Shown here piece by piece: positions 63,162 to 64,000 of a stretch of 64,000 nt of DNA. Every line of letters begins with the position of its first letter. The stretch's first letter is position 1. Source of the stretch: Gordonibacter sp. An230 (GTDB lineage Bacteria; Actinomycetota; Coriobacteriia; Coriobacteriales; Eggerthellaceae); the NCBI RefSeq assembly GCF_002159915.1, contig NZ_NFJP01000009.1, positions 1 through 64,000 on the forward strand, in the 5' to 3' direction. The translations under genes and the position numbers were made by a program. The notes below the pieces were generated by a model, which had not been told where the DNA came from, ran no database searches, and saw only the letters and a program-made list of their open reading frames with translations.

Positions 63162-64000
63162 GTGACAGACATTCATTTCGGTACCGACGGATGGCGCGCC
63201 ATCATCGGAGAGGATTTCACGAACGTCAATCTTGTGCGTGTGGTCGATGCGGCGGCGCGCATCTTCAAGGAAGACGCGCTTGCGGCGGGCCGTGCGTCTG
63301 GCATGCCGGGCACGCTGATCGTGGGGCACGACTGCCGCCGTGACGCGCACGCCTATGCGCAGCTGGCAGCTGAGGTGGCGGCGTCGCATGGCTTTCGCGT
63401 GATGCTCACGCAGGACTATTGCCCCACGCCGACGCTGTGCTGGTCGGTGGCGCAAGACGTGGATGCGGTGGGCGGCATCATGCTCACGAGCAGCCACAAC
63501 CCGGCCGAGTACCTGGGCGTGAAGCTGCGCATGGCCGACGGCGGCGCGGCAGGCAAGGACTTCACCGATCGTGTGGAAGCCGTGCTGCCCGACGGGGCGA
63601 CCGCGGCGCGCGGCACCTACGAGGAAGTGGATCTCATGACGCCGTACCTCGCTGCCCTCAAAAAGCGCGTTGACGCTGAGGCCATTCGCAACGCCGGCCT
63701 GCGCGTGGTGGTGGACCCTCTGTACGGCGCCGGTCGCCACTATCTGGCCAACCTGTTACGCGATCTGGGCGTGGAGGTGTGCGAGATCAACAACGACGCC
63801 GACCCCACGTTCGACGGCTTGCATCCCGAACCCATCCCGCCGTGGGTGGACCGCTGCATCGCGAAGGTTCCGGAGCTGGGTTTCGACGCCGGCTTCATAA
63901 ACGATGGCGACGCCGACCGTATCGGTGCGGTGGACGAACATGGCACCTTCGTGAACCCGCACCGCATCATCGCGCTTATCGTGTCCCACCTTGCAGAGGA
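63162..64000 (+). CDS. Phosphoglucomutase/phosphomannomutase family protein (3' partial)
   Basis: The frame runs off the right edge after about 279 codons. I chose GTG 63162 because AAAGGAG lies just upstream; an ATG 21 bases earlier is the alternative. IHFGTDGWRAIIGEDFT opens the first domain. GGIMLTSSHNPAEYLGVKLR contains the serine that carries the catalytic phosphate. FDAGFINDGDADRIGAVDEH is the magnesium-binding loop. The enzyme converts hexose-6- and hexose-1-phosphates and would feed nucleotide-sugar synthesis together with galE. The exact sugar cannot be told from this part. Confidence 0.92.
   Translation, partial: MTDIHFGTDGWRAIIGEDFTNVNLVRVVDAAARIFKEDALAAGRASGMPGTLIVGHDCRRDAHAYAQLAAEVAASHGFRVMLTQDYCPTPTLCWSVAQDVDAVGGIMLTSSHNPAEYLGVKLRMADGGAAGKDFTDRVEAVLPDGATAARGTYEEVDLMTPYLAALKKRVDAEAIRNAGLRVVVDPLYGAGRHYLANLLRDLGVEVCEINNDADPTFDGLHPEPIPPWVDRCIAKVPELGFDAGFINDGDADRIGAVDEHGTFVNPHRIIALIVSHLAE

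Overview
The window looks like part of an actinobacterial chromosome, most likely an Eggerthellaceae/Coriobacteriia gut anaerobe. The right-hand 14 kb carries typical hallmarks of that group: a Tat-exported FAD-dependent oxidoreductase divergent from a membrane LuxR regulator, a large wall-anchored surface protein, an LCP-family protein, galE and a phosphohexomutase. Four matches to the Spo0J/ParB parS consensus between 49.7 and 63.1 kb suggest this part lies near the replication origin. The genus is inferred from gene families only.

Region 1 (1-11391, + strand) is an NRPS operon cut by the left edge. It encodes the end of a cysteine module (A-PCP), a TubC-docking/Cy/A(MT)/PCP/TE synthetase also predicted to use cysteine, a saccharopine-dehydrogenase-like oxidoreductase, a PchG/Irp3-like thiazolinyl imide reductase, a DASS/SLC13-type permease and a type II thioesterase. 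The first four junctions overlap (ATGA or TAATG). The arrangement is that of a pyochelin-type thiazoline/N-methyl-thiazolidine metallophore. Base composition is mosaic: the first A domain is about 70% GC, the rest about 40-50%, and an 86-bp GC-rich tract is identical in both A domains. Converging on it (11401-16250, - strand) is a four-gene Opp/Nik-type ABC importer with a Tat-type lipoprotein receptor, plausibly the metal or metallophore uptake system.

Region 2 (about 17.3-45.4 kb, mostly - strand) is a conjugative element with a Tn1549-like backbone. Going leftwards from the right end it has ParA/ParB, a class B sortase with an NlpC/P60-SpaA surface protein, a 2013-residue methylase/helicase (LtrC-like) with a TnpV gene nested inside it in another frame, three DNA methyltransferases, a primase, a probable oriT, MobC, a MOBP relaxase, PcfB, an ArdC-like protein, VirD4, VirB2-, VirB6- and PrgI-like proteins, VirB4 and a CHAP hydrolase. 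A cargo pocket on the opposite strand (29.2-31.3 kb) holds a HEPN/Abi protein and a DUF4238 protein. No integrase is visible.

Region 3 (45.4-50.4 kb) is mostly non-coding around an ibrB-ibrA pair (ParB-like protein plus PAPS-reductase-like protein). It also holds three very long perfect inverted repeats, one centred on a parS site.

Region 4 (50.4-64 kb) is chromosomal: the surface protein, the LuxR regulator with its oxidoreductase, a small XRE regulator, the LCP protein, galE and the start of a phosphoglucomutase/phosphomannomutase that runs off the right edge. I found no tRNA, rRNA, CRISPR array or insertion sequence.
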